A DNA stretch of 64,000 bases from the NCBI RefSeq assembly GCF_024273195.1, contig NZ_JAMZCU010000002.1, positions 1 through 64,000 of the forward strand, read 5' to 3'. Origin of the DNA: Devosia ureilytica. Lineage in GTDB: Bacteria; Pseudomonadota; Alphaproteobacteria; Rhizobiales; Devosiaceae. The translations under genes were made by a program, and so were the position numbers. This document shows positions 16,892 through 24,775 of the stretch, piece after piece. Numbering within the stretch: the first letter of the stretch is position 1; each line of letters opens with the position of its first letter. The notes under the pieces are model-generated. The model was not told the DNA's origin and made no database searches. It saw only the letters and a list, made by a program, of their open reading frames with translations.

Positions 16892-17707
16892 ATGATGTCG
16901 TTCAAGGCCGCCATTCAGGCAATCCGCACTGCGCTGTTCTATGTGGTCTTTATTGGCCAAACGGCGATCCTGGCCATTGTGGCTGGAACAATTGGCCTTC
17001 TATTCGGCACGACGCCGTTCGCGCAGGCGCTCTCGCGCTACTGGTGCCGGTCCAATATTGCCTTCCTGCGGGTGCTGACCGGGGTGAAAACCCAGGTCGA
17101 TGGCGACGAGAACATCCCGCCCGGCGGCTGCATCATTGCCTCAAAGCATCAGTCCGACTGGGACATCTTCGCGATTTTTCCGCATGCGGGGCGCCCATCT
17201 TTCATCGCCAAAAAGGAATTGATGAATATTCCCTTCTTCGGCTGGGCAGCACGCTCGCTCGATTGCATCGAAATCGACCGCAAGCGCGGCGCGCAAGCTA
17301 TTCCCGAGATGATCAAGCAGGCGCGCGCCTCCATTGACCGAGGCTGCCGCCTCATCATCTATCCCGAAGGCACGCGCCGTCCCGCGCTGGCACCGCCCGA
17401 CTATCGCCAAGGCATTGTGCGGCTCTATACCGAGCTAAATGTGCCCGTGGTGCCCGTGGCCCTCAATTCCGGGCTGTTCTGGGGTCGCAATGCCAAGGTG
17501 ATCTGGCCCGGCACCGCCCGCGCGCGTTTCCTGCCGCCCATCGAACCAGGGCTCAGCCCCGATGTGTTCATGCAGCGGCTTCGCGAGGCCATCGAAACCG
17601 AATCGAACCACCTCTCGCTTGAAGCGATTGATCAGGGCATTGGTCAGCCCCTGGACGATCGTCTCAAGTCCCGCGTCGCTGAGCTTCGCGCTGGCACCAA
17701 CCACTAG
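16892..17707 (+). CDS. plsC: 1-acyl-sn-glycerol-3-phosphate acyltransferase
   Basis: A 271-aa membrane-associated acyltransferase converting lysophosphatidate to phosphatidate. The catalytic HQSDWD motif (86-91) is of the HxxxxD type, and the glycerol-phosphate site is EGTR (159-162). An N-terminal hydrophobic helix (about 12-40) anchors it. ATG 16892 was chosen over 16850, which would add a basic non-conserved leader. It probably reads through from ftsEX. Confidence 0.92.
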   Translation: MMSFKAAIQAIRTALFYVVFIGQTAILAIVAGTIGLLFGTTPFAQALSRYWCRSNIAFLRVLTGVKTQVDGDENIPPGGCIIASKHQSDWDIFAIFPHAGRPSFIAKKELMNIPFFGWAARSLDCIEIDRKRGAQAIPEMIKQARASIDRGCRLIIYPEGTRRPALAPPDYRQGIVRLYTELNVPVVPVALNSGLFWGRNAKVIWPGTARARFLPPIEPGLSPDVFMQRLREAIETESNHLSLEAIDQGIGQPLDDRLKSRVAELRAGTNH

Positions 17708-17763
17708 ATATTGACCAAAACTACGAACGCATCCATAGATGTAGCGTCACGCCCTGGGAGGGG

Positions 17764-17797
17764 TTGACGGTCGTTAGAATTTGTTCTAATTTTGTTC
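17764..17797 (+). promoter_or_regulatory. sigma-70 promoter with alphaproteobacterial LexA box
   Basis: TTGACG (17764-17769), 17 nt, then TAATTT (17787-17792) form a good promoter. GTTCTAATTTTGTTC (17783-17797) is a perfect GTTC-N7-GTTC direct repeat, the LexA operator of alphaproteobacteria, placed across the -10. The predicted start of transcription is about 25 nt before ATG 17825. LexA should repress and DNA damage should induce the downstream gene. Confidence 0.75.
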
Positions 17798-17824
17798 TTC
17801 TTCTGGGACGCAGGGGAACGGGAA

Positions 17825-18166
17825 ATGGTGCCTCGAACTAGTCTTCCGCGCGGCGATGCGCACAGGCCGGCTCTGTCGCATTGGCAGGGTCAGTCGGGGC
17901 GTGACTATGGCTTGAGCGCCGAGCGCCTCGATAGCTTCGCCATGACCGAAACCGACCTCTATCTGATCGCCCAGGGCAATCATGTGCTCTGGGTCGGTTC
18001 GACCGAAGATCTTGTTGCCGACCCGATGAGCCGCACCCGGTTCCGCCTGGCGCTCGATTGCGCCACCAATGTCTTCCGCCTGCCCGCACCCGAGCACCGG
18101 CTTTCGACCATCTGGGATCTGGAACAAGCCGTTCCGGCGCCTGCTCTGGTGGCTCAGGCCGCCTGA
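17825..18166 (+). CDS. uncharacterised protein, predicted SOS-regulated
   Basis: A 113-aa soluble protein I do not recognise. The basic N terminus (VPRTSLPRGDAHRPALSHWQGQSGRDYGLSAERLDSF) is followed by a compact domain, LYLIAQGNHVLWVGSTEDLVADPMSRTRFRLALD, with an alternating strand/helix pattern, and a Pro/Ala-rich tail. An aggggaa ribosome-binding site precedes ATG 17825, and a LexA-box promoter lies immediately upstream. It has no membrane segment. A small SOS gene of this size could be a checkpoint inhibitor or a repair accessory; that is inference from regulation only. Its 3-prime end overlaps the convergent chaC by 13 nt. Confidence 0.72.
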   Translation: MVPRTSLPRGDAHRPALSHWQGQSGRDYGLSAERLDSFAMTETDLYLIAQGNHVLWVGSTEDLVADPMSRTRFRLALDCATNVFRLPAPEHRLSTIWDLEQAVPAPALVAQAA

Positions 18167-18738
18167 CCCGTCCCCTCTCCCTCAACGCCTTCCGCCTGCA
18201 ACTGGCGGGCCAGCGCCATCAGGGCCCTGTCACGAATACCCAATTTCGCCAAATGCCGCGCGGTATTGAGCACATAGTCGACATTGCGGCCGGAAATGCC
18301 GACCCCGGCGCGGATCATCGCCAATTGTTGTTCGATGCTGAGCTGCCCGGCAAACTGCTCATGCGCCTCATCGACCACATAGGTCAGCGCCTGCACCCGC
18401 CGACCGTCGGCCAGATGCACAGGCCGCCATACATCACGATAGACGGCAGTAACCAGTTCGCGCCCGTCAAGATAGGCTCGCACCTCGGCCCAGACCGGGG
18501 CTTCCACCTCGAACACCATGCCTCGACAGGACCCGCCCCGCGTCAAGCCAAAGACCAGGCCCGGCGCCTCGCGCGTGCCGCGATGATAGTGCGAAATGAT
18601 CGAGAGCGAGCGATGCGCGCCCCGCAATAGCCCCAGTTGAGCGCTGAGAAAAGAAAACCCGGGATTCCAGATCAGCGAGCCGTAGCCGAACACAAAACGC
18701 TTATCCTGCCCTCTATCGATGTCTGTTTCGTTCGCCAT
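18154..18738 (-). CDS. gamma-glutamylcyclotransferase, ChaC-like (copy 2)
   Basis: A 194-aa ChaC family protein without the long N-terminal extension of the copy at 9988. FGYGSLIWNPGF is the substrate loop, LDGRELVTAVYRD the segment with the catalytic glutamate, and NVDYVLNTARHLAKLGI the conserved C-terminal helix. It predicts cytosolic cleavage of glutathione. It is monocistronic and convergent with the SOS-boxed gene. Confidence 0.9.
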   Translation of the reverse strand: MANETDIDRGQDKRFVFGYGSLIWNPGFSFLSAQLGLLRGAHRSLSIISHYHRGTREAPGLVFGLTRGGSCRGMVFEVEAPVWAEVRAYLDGRELVTAVYRDVWRPVHLADGRRVQALTYVVDEAHEQFAGQLSIEQQLAMIRAGVGISGRNVDYVLNTARHLAKLGIRDRALMALARQLQAEGVEGEGTGQAA

Positions 18739-18888
18739 AGCACGACCACTTTCTCGTTTAGTCTAGCCGCCTTCTCCGTCCCTGGGGAGGCAGCAGTCTA
18801 GCGCATTCCGTCTGTCCCGGGGATAGAGGCGATCTGGCCGCATGCAAACCCGCTTCTGACGGCGCCACGACACAGGTATGAAGAGGCC

Positions 18889-19860
18889 ATGAAGAAGCGA
18901 ATCACCATTCTTGCCGGCCTCGTGCTGTTCGTCGTTCTCGGCTGGACCGCCGGCTGGTATTTCCTGGCGGGGCAAATCCGCCAGCAGGTAGACCTGCTGG
19001 CCCTTGCCGATGGCGAAACCAGCCCGCAGCTGCAATGCGGCACGCTCGATGTTGCCGGCTTCCCGTTCCGCTTCGATATCGACTGCGCCAATGCCAGCCT
19101 CGTCTCCGGCGACCTGCTGGTGGAGGTGCCGGGCCTGCGCGCCAGCGCCATGGTCTATCGCCCCACCCATATCGTCGCCTCGGCCCAGGGCCCTGCGCAG
19201 CTTTCCGACGCTTTTACCGGCCAGCGGCAGGACGTAGCCTGGGCCACGCTCGAGGCCAGCCTGCGCCTCGACGGCTGGCGCATTTCGCGCCTCTCGGTGC
19301 TGGCCAGCGATCTGAGCTGGACCGACCGCCTGTTCGGCGAAACGCTGATCGCCCGCTCGCCGCAGGTCGAGTTGCATCTGCTCGACATCCCAGAGCAGCA
19401 CAATGCCGAAGCCGGCCGTGCGGCTCTCGCCGGCTATATGCGCGCCCAGGACCTCGAAGCGCCCGGCATTGCCCTGGCGCCAACCAATGCCGAGGTGGAA
19501 CTGGAGCTGACCGCCCTGCCCGATGACATCCGCAACTGGGGCGCAGTGCCCCTTCTGCCCGATTGGCAACAGGCCGGGGGGAAGTTGCGCATCATCGGCA
19601 TTCGCGCCAATGACGGCAGTGCCGATTTCAACGCCAGCGGCGAACTCTCACTTGATGCCCAGGGCTATCCCACGGGCGCCATCAGCGTGGATTCGCTGGG
19701 CGTCGCCGAACGCATCGGCCCCTATATCGAAGAGCCATGGCGCACGCTGGTGCTGGGCGTTCCTGGCGACGATGGCCGCCACAAGAACCAGCTGACCTTT
19801 GCTGGTGGCGGTATTTCGTCCGGCCTCGTTCCCATAGCCGCGCTAGCGCCCTTGTTTTAG
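18889..19860 (+). CDS. DUF2125 domain-containing protein
   Basis: A 323-aa protein with an N-terminal signal-anchor (residues ~5-25). The long periplasmic region begins GWYFLAGQI and has the ...QCGTLDVAGFPFRFDIDC pattern of DUF2125, followed by repeated beta-strand blocks (VEVPGLRASAMVYRPTHIVAS). Function is unknown; the fold is probably beta-rich, like AsmA-type proteins. It ends in a TTAG shared with the convergent tyrA stop. Confidence 0.85.
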   Translation: MKKRITILAGLVLFVVLGWTAGWYFLAGQIRQQVDLLALADGETSPQLQCGTLDVAGFPFRFDIDCANASLVSGDLLVEVPGLRASAMVYRPTHIVASAQGPAQLSDAFTGQRQDVAWATLEASLRLDGWRISRLSVLASDLSWTDRLFGETLIARSPQVELHLLDIPEQHNAEAGRAALAGYMRAQDLEAPGIALAPTNAEVELELTALPDDIRNWGAVPLLPDWQQAGGKLRIIGIRANDGSADFNASGELSLDAQGYPTGAISVDSLGVAERIGPYIEEPWRTLVLGVPGDDGRHKNQLTFAGGGISSGLVPIAALAPLF

Positions 19861-20828
19861 GCGTCGTCCCCGCCACCATGCTCGCGCACCAGCGGCACTT
19901 CGGGCGTGGGCGGCTGCTCATGCGGGCGGCCGAAGTCGGGCGCCGCGGTTTCCTGCCCTGCATTGATGATCGAGCGGCGGATGGCGCGTGTGCGGGTGAA
20001 CATGGCTTCGAGCGCTGCGCCATCGCCATTGCGCACCGCGCGTTGCAGCATCGACAGGTCCTCGTTGAAGCGCCCCAGCATTTCGAGCACGGCGTCCTTG
20101 TTGGTCAGGAAGACGTCACGCCACATCACCGGGTCGGAGGCGGCGATACGGGTGAAATCGCGAAAGCCCGAGGCCGAGAACTTGATCACTTCGGACTGCG
20201 TCGTCGCCTCGAGGTCTGCCACCGTACCCACGATATTATAAGCGATAAGGTGCGGAATATGGCTGGTAATGGCCAGCACCATGTCGTGGTGCGCCGCGTC
20301 CATGCATTCTACCGACGAGCCCATCTCCTGCCAGAAGGCCACGAGCCTGTCGGTGTCGGCCTGCGGCACGCCTGAGGTTGGGGTCAGGACGCACCAACGC
20401 CCGGCAAAGAGCTCCGCAAAGCCCGCCGCAGGACCCGAATGCTCGGTGCCGGCAATCGGATGGCCGGGTATGAAGCTGACGCCCGCCGGCACATGCGGGC
20501 CGACCACCTTGACCACATGCGCCTTGACCGAACCGACGTCGGAAAGGATGGCGCCCTGTTCCAGATGCGGCCCGATGGCAGCGGCCAGCGCGCGATAGGC
20601 GCCAACCGGCGCGCACAGAATGACAAGGTCGGCGCCGCGCACCGCTTCGGTAGCATCGAGCGTATAGATATCGCCCAACCCCAGATCGCGCGCCTCGTCC
20701 AGCGTTTCCTGGCGGCGCGTGGCAATGGAGATCACCTCCACCAGCCCCTGCCGCCGGGCGGCCAGGGCAATGGACGAGCCAATCAGCCCGATGCCGATCA
20801 GGGCCAGTTTCTTGAAATGCACACTCAT
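19857..20828 (-). CDS. tyrA: prephenate/arogenate dehydrogenase
   Basis: A 323-aa NAD(P)-dependent enzyme of tyrosine synthesis. The Rossmann loop GIGLIG is at 12-17. The conserved DVGSVKAHVV and PGHPIAGTEHSG motifs hold substrate-binding residues, and HDMVLAITSHIPHLIAY the helical dimerisation domain. There is no chorismate mutase or ACT domain. Translation is coupled to hisC by a 4-nt overlap, a frequent pairing in Hyphomicrobiales because HisC-type transaminases also serve aromatic amino acids. Confidence 0.92.
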   Translation of the reverse strand: MSVHFKKLALIGIGLIGSSIALAARRQGLVEVISIATRRQETLDEARDLGLGDIYTLDATEAVRGADLVILCAPVGAYRALAAAIGPHLEQGAILSDVGSVKAHVVKVVGPHVPAGVSFIPGHPIAGTEHSGPAAGFAELFAGRWCVLTPTSGVPQADTDRLVAFWQEMGSSVECMDAAHHDMVLAITSHIPHLIAYNIVGTVADLEATTQSEVIKFSASGFRDFTRIAASDPVMWRDVFLTNKDAVLEMLGRFNEDLSMLQRAVRNGDGAALEAMFTRTRAIRRSIINAGQETAAPDFGRPHEQPPTPEVPLVREHGGGDDA

Positions 20829-21919
20829 AGGCTTTGATCCATGGATGTCAGCACCTGGGCAACGCCGCGCATGGCCGCCTCCGAGCCGATGGAAATGCGC
20901 AGGCCCTGGTCAATGCCATAGGATGGACCGATCTCGCGCACGATATAGCCCGCCGCGACCAGGGTATCGAAGGCCCTGGCCGCCAGAGCCGGCGTTTCAA
21001 ACAACACCATGATGAAATTGGCCTGGCTGGGCACCACCCGCATGCGATTGCCCTGCAATTGCGTGGTCAGCCAGTCGCGCCAATGGGCATTATGCGCCTT
21101 GAGGCGTTCGTTGAACTCCAGGTCGCGCGCCGCTGCGGCCCCCGCCATCTGTGCCGGCAGGTTGACGTTGAATGGCCCGCGGATGCGATTGATCGCATCA
21201 ACGATATGGTCTGGTCCGACCATCCAGCCAATGCGGGCGGCCGCCAGCCCCATCTTGGAGAAGGTGCGCACCATGACGACGTTCTGCTGTTCATGAACGA
21301 GGTCCAGGCCCACCGAGAAATCTTCGGCGGTGACATATTCAGCATAGGCGTTGTCGATGACGAGCAGGATATCGGGCCGCAGCCCGGCATGCAGCCGCCG
21401 CACTTCGGCGTCCGAAAGATAGCTGCCCGTGGGATTGTTGGGATTGGCCAGCCAGATCACTTTGGTGCGCGCGGTGACGGCGGCCAAAAGCGCATCAACA
21501 TCAGCACGATAGTCGACCTCGTCCACCATGACGATTTTCGCCCCGGCAGCCATGGTGATGATCGGATAGACCGAAAAGCCATAGCGGTTCATCACCGCCT
21601 CATCGCCTTCACCCAGATAGGTCTGGGCCAGAAGGTGCAGCAAATCATCCGAGCCATTGCCGCAGACAATGCTGGCCGGGTCTACCCCATGCACTTCCCC
21701 CAGCGCCTCGCGCAGCACCCGCGACGAGCCTTCCGGGTAGATTTCGAGCTTTGCCGCCGCTTCGATCATCGCAGAGAGCGCCTTGGGGCTGGCGCCAAGC
21801 GGGGATTCATTGGCCGAAAGCTTGATCGATTTAGTGCCCGCCGCGCCGGATTTTCCCGGCAAATAGGGCGCGATATCAAGAATGCCGGGCTGCGGCGTGG
21901 GACGATTTTTATCGGACAT
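20825..21919 (-). CDS. hisC: histidinol-phosphate/aromatic aminotransferase
   Basis: A 364-aa class I/II PLP aminotransferase. LANPNNPTG (about 158-166) and the Schiff-base lysine Lys222 in RTFSKMGLAAARIG fit HisC. The neighbouring tyrA suggests it may act on prephenate or 4-hydroxyphenylpyruvate as well as imidazole-acetol phosphate. ATG 21919 was preferred over an in-frame TTG at 21931. A hairpin with a T-rich exit lies about 140 nt upstream in the leader. Confidence 0.92.
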   Translation of the reverse strand: MSDKNRPTPQPGILDIAPYLPGKSGAAGTKSIKLSANESPLGASPKALSAMIEAAAKLEIYPEGSSRVLREALGEVHGVDPASIVCGNGSDDLLHLLAQTYLGEGDEAVMNRYGFSVYPIITMAAGAKIVMVDEVDYRADVDALLAAVTARTKVIWLANPNNPTGSYLSDAEVRRLHAGLRPDILLVIDNAYAEYVTAEDFSVGLDLVHEQQNVVMVRTFSKMGLAAARIGWMVGPDHIVDAINRIRGPFNVNLPAQMAGAAAARDLEFNERLKAHNAHWRDWLTTQLQGNRMRVVPSQANFIMVLFETPALAARAFDTLVAAGYIVREIGPSYGIDQGLRISIGSEAAMRGVAQVLTSMDQSL

Positions 21920-22056
21920 GGCAGAGTTCAACTGGGCAGGAAAACCGCGCGGACCTTATGCAATGGGGAACGCAAACGCAAAGCCTCTCTCGCTCGGTTG
22001 CTGGCTATCAGCGCCGATATCCGCACGACGCTGGGCGTCTGCGGCTGCACGGTGAA

Positions 22057-22106
22057 AAGCGGCTTTCGCCCCGAAGGTTTTAGTAAAGAAGAGGCGAAAG
22101 CCGCTT
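22057..22106 (-). terminator. terminator or attenuator hairpin upstream of hisC
   Basis: GCGGCTTTCGCC (22059-22070) pairs perfectly with GGCGAAAGCCGC (22093-22104), extended by two A-T pairs, with a 22-nt loop. Read on the minus strand the stem is followed by TTTTC. It could end the methyltransferase transcript or attenuate hisC-tyrA. Confidence 0.5.
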
Positions 22107-22288
22107 CCCACGACCGGGATTTCTTGCGCATGCATCGAGCGGCCCCGTTTTGCGGTTGCCCATCCCCTTGGCAGTCGGCGCAGACCTTTGGCCCGGATGC
22201 AAAACATCCGTCGCCGCCTGTCGCCAGTCGCTTCGGTTGAGCGGCCGGTGGTCAGCATACACGCATCCGGCTAGGCGACCCCAACCAG

Positions 22289-22342
22289 CCCGTCTCCCCA
22301 CCCGATGCTTCGTCGGCATCGCGTGTTGTCGGTGGGGACGGG
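22289..22342. ncRNA. possible structured RNA or cis element
   Basis: CCCGTC-TC-CCCACC (22289-22302) pairs with GGTGGGGACGGG (22331-22342), leaving a 2-nt bulge. The interior contains a second stem, CGATGC/GCATCG. Such nested pairing fits a small RNA or a repeat element. No promoter was identified and the family is not recognised. Confidence 0.25.
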
Positions 22343-22411
22343 CAGAGTATGGGGGAAGGTTGAGGGGGCGGGGATTACTTTTGTGTTGCTAGCAAATTCG
22401 AAGCGGAGCAT

Positions 22412-23143
22412 TCAGCCGCTTCGCGCCGTCGCCGCGCTCAGCCCCGGCAGGCGGACATAGCGTTCGGCCTTTTTGCGCCGCGGCACCGCTGGAAACGCCT
22501 CCTTGCGGGCACGGATGCAGATGACCCCGCTCATGGCCGGACCGAACAGACGCCCGAAACGTTCGAAAAAGCGCGGATATTTGACCACCAGCCGCGATTG
22601 GAACGGGGGCAGGAACAGCGCATCGCGCCAAGCCTCGGGCACGAAACTGTGGTCGCGCAAGAGCTTTTCCAACTGCCCGCCCGAATAGGGATTGCCCTGC
22701 CCGAAGGGCGTATTGTCGCGCTGCGCCCAGATCCCCCTGCGGCGCGGCACCACCAGCAGCAGATACCCATTTGGCGCGGTAATGCGCCAGAGCTCGCGCA
22801 TCAGTTCCTCGGCATCGGCCACATGTTCGAGCGCATGGATAGCCAGTGTCATGTCAATCGCCGCGTCGGTGAGCGGCATTTCGAGCGGATCGCAGAGCAC
22901 GGTGTGCGACGGGCCCTCGCGCGGCCAGGCCGAGGCACCCTGTCGTTCGGGCATCAGCGCCAGCACCCGCTCGGAGGGCTCCAGCGCAAAGCGCAGATAG
23001 GGCGTGGCAAACCCCAGCCCCAACACGCGCTTACCCCGCAGGTCGCCGGCCAGGTCGATCACCTGTTCGCGCACCAACGCCCGCGACAGGCGCCCGAGCG
23101 GGGATTTGTAATAATCGATGAGGCGGACGACATCGCTGGTCAT
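22412..23143 (-). CDS. SAM-dependent class I methyltransferase
   Basis: A 243-aa protein with a Methyltransf_11-like fold. The glycine-rich SAM loop VLGLGFATPY is near residue 45, and the motif DMTLAIHALEHVADAEELMRELWRITAPNGYLLLVVPRR covers motifs II-III. The substrate is unknown. The start MTSDVVRLIDYY at 23143 was chosen from the typical N terminus of this alphaproteobacterial group. It is divergent from gloB, a conserved arrangement, which hints at a glutathione or methylglyoxal link. Confidence 0.85.
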   Translation of the reverse strand: MTSDVVRLIDYYKSPLGRLSRALVREQVIDLAGDLRGKRVLGLGFATPYLRFALEPSERVLALMPERQGASAWPREGPSHTVLCDPLEMPLTDAAIDMTLAIHALEHVADAEELMRELWRITAPNGYLLLVVPRRRGIWAQRDNTPFGQGNPYSGGQLEKLLRDHSFVPEAWRDALFLPPFQSRLVVKYPRFFERFGRLFGPAMSGVICIRARKEAFPAVPRRKKAERYVRLPGLSAATARSG

Positions 23144-23244
23144 GACAAGACAGTGCCAAAGCCACGGGAACTTGTCCAATCCGGCATTGTCATCGGCGCG
23201 CGCGCTCCCTAGCTTGCGGCCAATTGACAAGAAGGAGACCGGAC

Positions 23245-24012
23245 ATGGGTCTGATCGTGGACGTTTTCGCCGCCCGCAGCGATAATTTTGGCTATCTCGT
23301 GCATGACGAGGCGACTGGCCGCACCGCCGCCATCGACGCACCCGAGGCCGGCCCGATCCGCAATGCCCTGTTGCAGCGCGGTTGGACCCTCACCGACATC
23401 TTCATCACCCACCACCATGTCGACCATGTCGAAGCAATCCCCGAACTGAAAGCCGCCTTCGGCACCCGCGTCGTCGGCCCGCGCGACGAGGCGGACAAGA
23501 TCGCCGACCTCGATGAACTGGTGGGCGATGGCGACACCATTACCCTGGGAGAAAGCGCATTCGAAGTGATCGCGACGCCGGGCCATACGCTGGGCCATGT
23601 GGTGTTTTACGACCGTGCCGGGGGCCATCTGTTCTCGGCGGACGCGCTGTTTTCTCTCGGCGTCGGGCGCATGTTCGAGGGCACACCCGGTCCCATGTGG
23701 GACGGTATCAAGCGCCTGCGCGCCCTGCCCGACGAAACCCTGGTCTATTGCGGGCACGAATACACCCAATCCAACGCCCGCTTCGCGCTTTCGGTTGACC
23801 CCGACAATGCAGCGCTCAAGGCCCGCGCCGCCGAGGTGGATGCGCTGCGTGCCGCCGGCAAGGCAACGATCCCGTTCTCACTGGGCGAGGACAAGGCGGC
23901 CAATCCGTTCCTGCGCGCCGATGCCCCTGAACTGGCCCGCCACTATGGCCTTGAAGGCGCTGATCCCGCAGAGGTCTTTGCCGCCATCCGCAAGGGAAAG
24001 GACACCTTCTAG
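23245..24012 (+). CDS. gloB: hydroxyacylglutathione hydrolase (glyoxalase II)
   Basis: A 255-aa metallo-beta-lactamase-fold enzyme hydrolysing S-lactoylglutathione. The binuclear metal site is THHHVDH (His56, His58, Asp60, His61), with TPGHTLGH, SADALF and CGHEYT in order, followed by the C-terminal helical glutathione-binding domain ending in NPFLRAD. An aaggag ribosome-binding site precedes ATG 23245. Methylglyoxal synthase (51722-52084) supplies a likely source of substrate. Confidence 0.94.
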   Translation: MGLIVDVFAARSDNFGYLVHDEATGRTAAIDAPEAGPIRNALLQRGWTLTDIFITHHHVDHVEAIPELKAAFGTRVVGPRDEADKIADLDELVGDGDTITLGESAFEVIATPGHTLGHVVFYDRAGGHLFSADALFSLGVGRMFEGTPGPMWDGIKRLRALPDETLVYCGHEYTQSNARFALSVDPDNAALKARAAEVDALRAAGKATIPFSLGEDKAANPFLRADAPELARHYGLEGADPAEVFAAIRKGKDTF

Positions 24013-24141
24013 CCCCTCCGCAGGCCCTCCCAGCGCGCAAATTGTTTTCGGGGCTGTCCAGCATTGGGCGGCCCCGCTTCACACTTGGCTGTGAAGTGAT
24101 CACGTTTGCGGATCGAACTTCGTTAACAAACTGTTACCATC

Positions 24142-24157
24142 TGGCACGGCGCTTGCC
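24142..24157 (+). promoter_or_regulatory. sigma-54-type promoter candidate
   Basis: TGGCACGGCGCTTGCC matches TGGCACR-N4-TTGC with the GG and GC doublets exactly 10 nt apart. It lies 57 nt before ATG 24214 on the same strand. A CTGTGCC...GGCACAG hairpin follows in the leader. No enhancer-binding site was identified. Confidence 0.5.
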
Positions 24158-24213
24158 CCTATGGAGGCATAGCGTCGCAAGGTCTGTGCCATTCCGGCAC
24201 AGGGCGGCCCGAA

Positions 24214-24486
24214 ATGGTACAGATGATGTCCGATCTGGCACAAAGCGAAACACCCCGTCCGGGCCTGCCCATGGTTTTGGCGCCGGCTGCGCCGCGTCCG
24301 TCGTTGGCACGCAGTGCCCCTGCTGCCGCCTTTGTCAGCCAGTTGCTGGCCGCGCGAGCCGCCCTGCCGACCCAACGAGCCCGCCGCCGCGGCACCGCCG
24401 AAGGTGCCATCGGCGCCTATGGACACACAGCCCGCATCGCCGAGCGCCGCATGCCGCAGGGCTATCGCAAGACGATTGTGGCCTGA
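24214..24486 (+). CDS. conserved small hypothetical protein
   Basis: A 90-aa protein. The segment AAFVSQLLAARAALPTQRARRRGTAEGAIGAYG followed by RMPQGYRKTIVA resembles short conserved proteins of Hyphomicrobiales. Function is unknown and it is highly basic in the centre. Possible starts are 24214, 24223 and 24226. The leader carries a hairpin and a sigma-54-like promoter, which points to conditional expression. Confidence 0.65.
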   Translation: MVQMMSDLAQSETPRPGLPMVLAPAAPRPSLARSAPAAAFVSQLLAARAALPTQRARRRGTAEGAIGAYGHTARIAERRMPQGYRKTIVA

Positions 24487-24500
24487 GTTTTTGAAGCTTC

Positions 24501-24544
24501 GCGTTCCCGAACCGAAAACCGCGTCGCACCTTTCCGGGAAACGC
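24501..24544 (+). terminator. hairpin after the small hypothetical gene
   Basis: GCGTTCCCG pairs with CGGGAAACGC (one bulged A) 15 nt after the stop of the 24214 gene and directly before repeat B copy 1. No U-run follows. Confidence 0.35.
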
Positions 24545-24548
24545 CTGG

Positions 24549-24775
24549 CTAGACCGTTTCACGTTTCGCTGAACGCGCTGCCCTCTTTCCTCCCTCCCCC
24601 TTGGGGGGAGGGTAGCGACGCTAGGCCGACAGGCCCTAGCAGAGCTGAGGTGGGGGTGACGCGACCTCCAAAGGCTCCGAGCAAGAGGACATGCCGACAC
24701 CCCCACCCTCGGTCCCTCCCCACAAGGGGGAGGGAGGCGATGGAACCGCGTCCGCCTGAGTGTGAAATGATCTAG
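24549..24775. repeat. 227-bp palindromic element, family B copy 1
   Basis: Bounded by imperfect terminal inverted repeats CTAGACCGTTTCAC and GTGAAATGATCTAG. Internal 11-nt inverted repeats, CCCTCCCCCTT (24592-24602) and AAGGGGGAGGG (24724-24734), flank a 121-bp core. Outer parts align directly with copy 2, but the core is reverse-complemented. The right CTAG supplies the TAG stop of the minus-strand membrane protein gene. No coding capacity is apparent; it looks like a non-autonomous, MITE-like or RIME-like repeat. Confidence 0.88.

Larger units (their letters stand above)
21920..22411. other. 492-nt spacer with structured segments
   Basis: No convincing gene is present between hisC and the methyltransferase gene, both on the minus strand. 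It contains a terminator-like hairpin (22057-22106) and a G/C-rich nested hairpin (22289-22342). Short open frames exist on the minus strand (about 60-100 codons) but have no ribosome-binding site or recognisable domain. Confidence 0.6.

Noticed and set aside
21928..22131. Leader-peptide-like ORF upstream of hisC (minus strand, about 67 codons)
   Set aside because: It has no run of histidine or aromatic codons and no ribosome-binding site, so a classical attenuation leader peptide is not supported.
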